Shown piece by piece: positions 13,440 through 13,632 of a stretch of DNA of 13,632 nt. Numbering within the stretch: the stretch's first letter is position 1; every line of letters starts with the position of its first letter. The DNA comes from Eubacterium sp. (lineage in GTDB: Bacteria > Bacillota > Clostridia > Lachnospirales > Lachnospiraceae): positions 1 through 13,632 of the forward strand of contig JALFIK010000002.1 of the NCBI GenBank assembly GCA_022776205.1. Direction: 5' to 3'. Under the pieces are notes generated by a model. That model saw only the letters and a list, made by a program, of their open reading frames with translations. It made no database searches and was not told the origin of the DNA. The position numbers and the translations under genes are program-made.

Positions 13440-13632
13440 ATGATTGATATTCAGGAAAAATTAAAACAAATTGGACCATATGTACCGGCACCGGATGATG
13501 ATATGTTAATCTGCCGCTGTGAGGAAGTGACAAAGGGAGAAATCCGTCAGGCGATTCACGCCGGAATGTTTACAATAGAGGAGTTACGTCGTTTCCTTCG
13601 TAACGGTATGGGACTTTGTCAGGGGCAGACCT
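13440..13632 (+). CDS. BFD-like (2Fe-2S) protein, partial at window end
   Basis: The first 64 residues of a protein that continues beyond the window. After a short lead (MIDIQEKLKQIG), ICRCEEVTKGEIRQAI shows the CxC pair and GMGLCQGQT the next cysteine of a bacterioferritin-associated-ferredoxin-like [2Fe-2S] domain. In sarcosine-oxidase-alpha-type and opine oxidase systems this domain sits at the C-terminus of the FAD subunit; here it is a separate gene. GAGGA lies about 8 nt before the ATG and the gap from the FAD gene is 23 nt. A DAO-family (HcnC-like) catalytic subunit would be expected just downstream. Confidence 0.85.
   Translation, partial: MIDIQEKLKQIGPYVPAPDDDMLICRCEEVTKGEIRQAIHAGMFTIEELRRFLRNGMGLCQGQT

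Overview
The window looks like a chromosomal segment of an anaerobic gut Clostridium-like Firmicute, most likely Lachnospiraceae (inferred). The reasons are AT-rich intergenic DNA, strong GGAGG-type ribosome binding sites, hairpin-plus-T terminators, a ferredoxin-EtfA gene type common in anaerobic clostridia, an anaerobic (CbiK-type) cobaltochelatase, and an iron-sulfur-rich FAD dehydrogenase. I see no phage, insertion sequence, CRISPR array, tRNA or rRNA.

Layout. 1-237: gene-poor DNA ending in a strong terminator. 310-2012: a radical SAM protein and a GNAT acetyltransferase, closed by a terminator at 2149. 2242-3195: a decayed stretch, holding a ferredoxin-EtfA gene with large in-frame losses that runs into a frameshifted, shortened YkvI-like membrane protein, closed by a terminator at 3201. 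3349-4275: a small cupin gene and a convergent L,D-transpeptidase-like gene whose stop codons touch. 4412-10465: a cobalamin-riboswitch operon. 10466-11284: a MerR regulator on the minus strand. 11388-13632: a MerR-type promoter and operator, then a (2Fe-2S) protein, a FAD/4Fe-4S oxidoreductase and the start of a BFD-like (2Fe-2S) protein. The last three resemble a heteromeric imino- or amino-acid dehydrogenase of the hydroxyproline/opine/sarcosine oxidase type.

The central system is the riboswitch operon. A sigma70-like promoter (4412-4440) makes a leader with a recognisable cobalamin aptamer (4473-4645) and a terminator (4704-4740). A segment inside the aptamer region (4599-4611) is complementary to the 5' arm of that terminator, giving a plausible antiterminator. 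Downstream, in order, come a lipoprotein carrying a CbiK cobaltochelatase domain, a second lipoprotein, a C-terminally membrane-anchored protein that appears related to it, an ABC substrate-binding lipoprotein, a FecCD permease and an ATPase with an unusual C-terminal extension. Together they suggest an envelope-located tetrapyrrole or cobalt handling and import system repressed by B12. Having the chelatase outside the membrane is the notable point, and whether it inserts or removes metal is open.

The second control region (11304-11478) is also informative. Two related dyads flank the merR start region, one inside a 19-bp-spaced promoter (the MerR-family hallmark) pointing at the dehydrogenase operon. 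A very strong terminator begins about 6 nt after the predicted transcription start.
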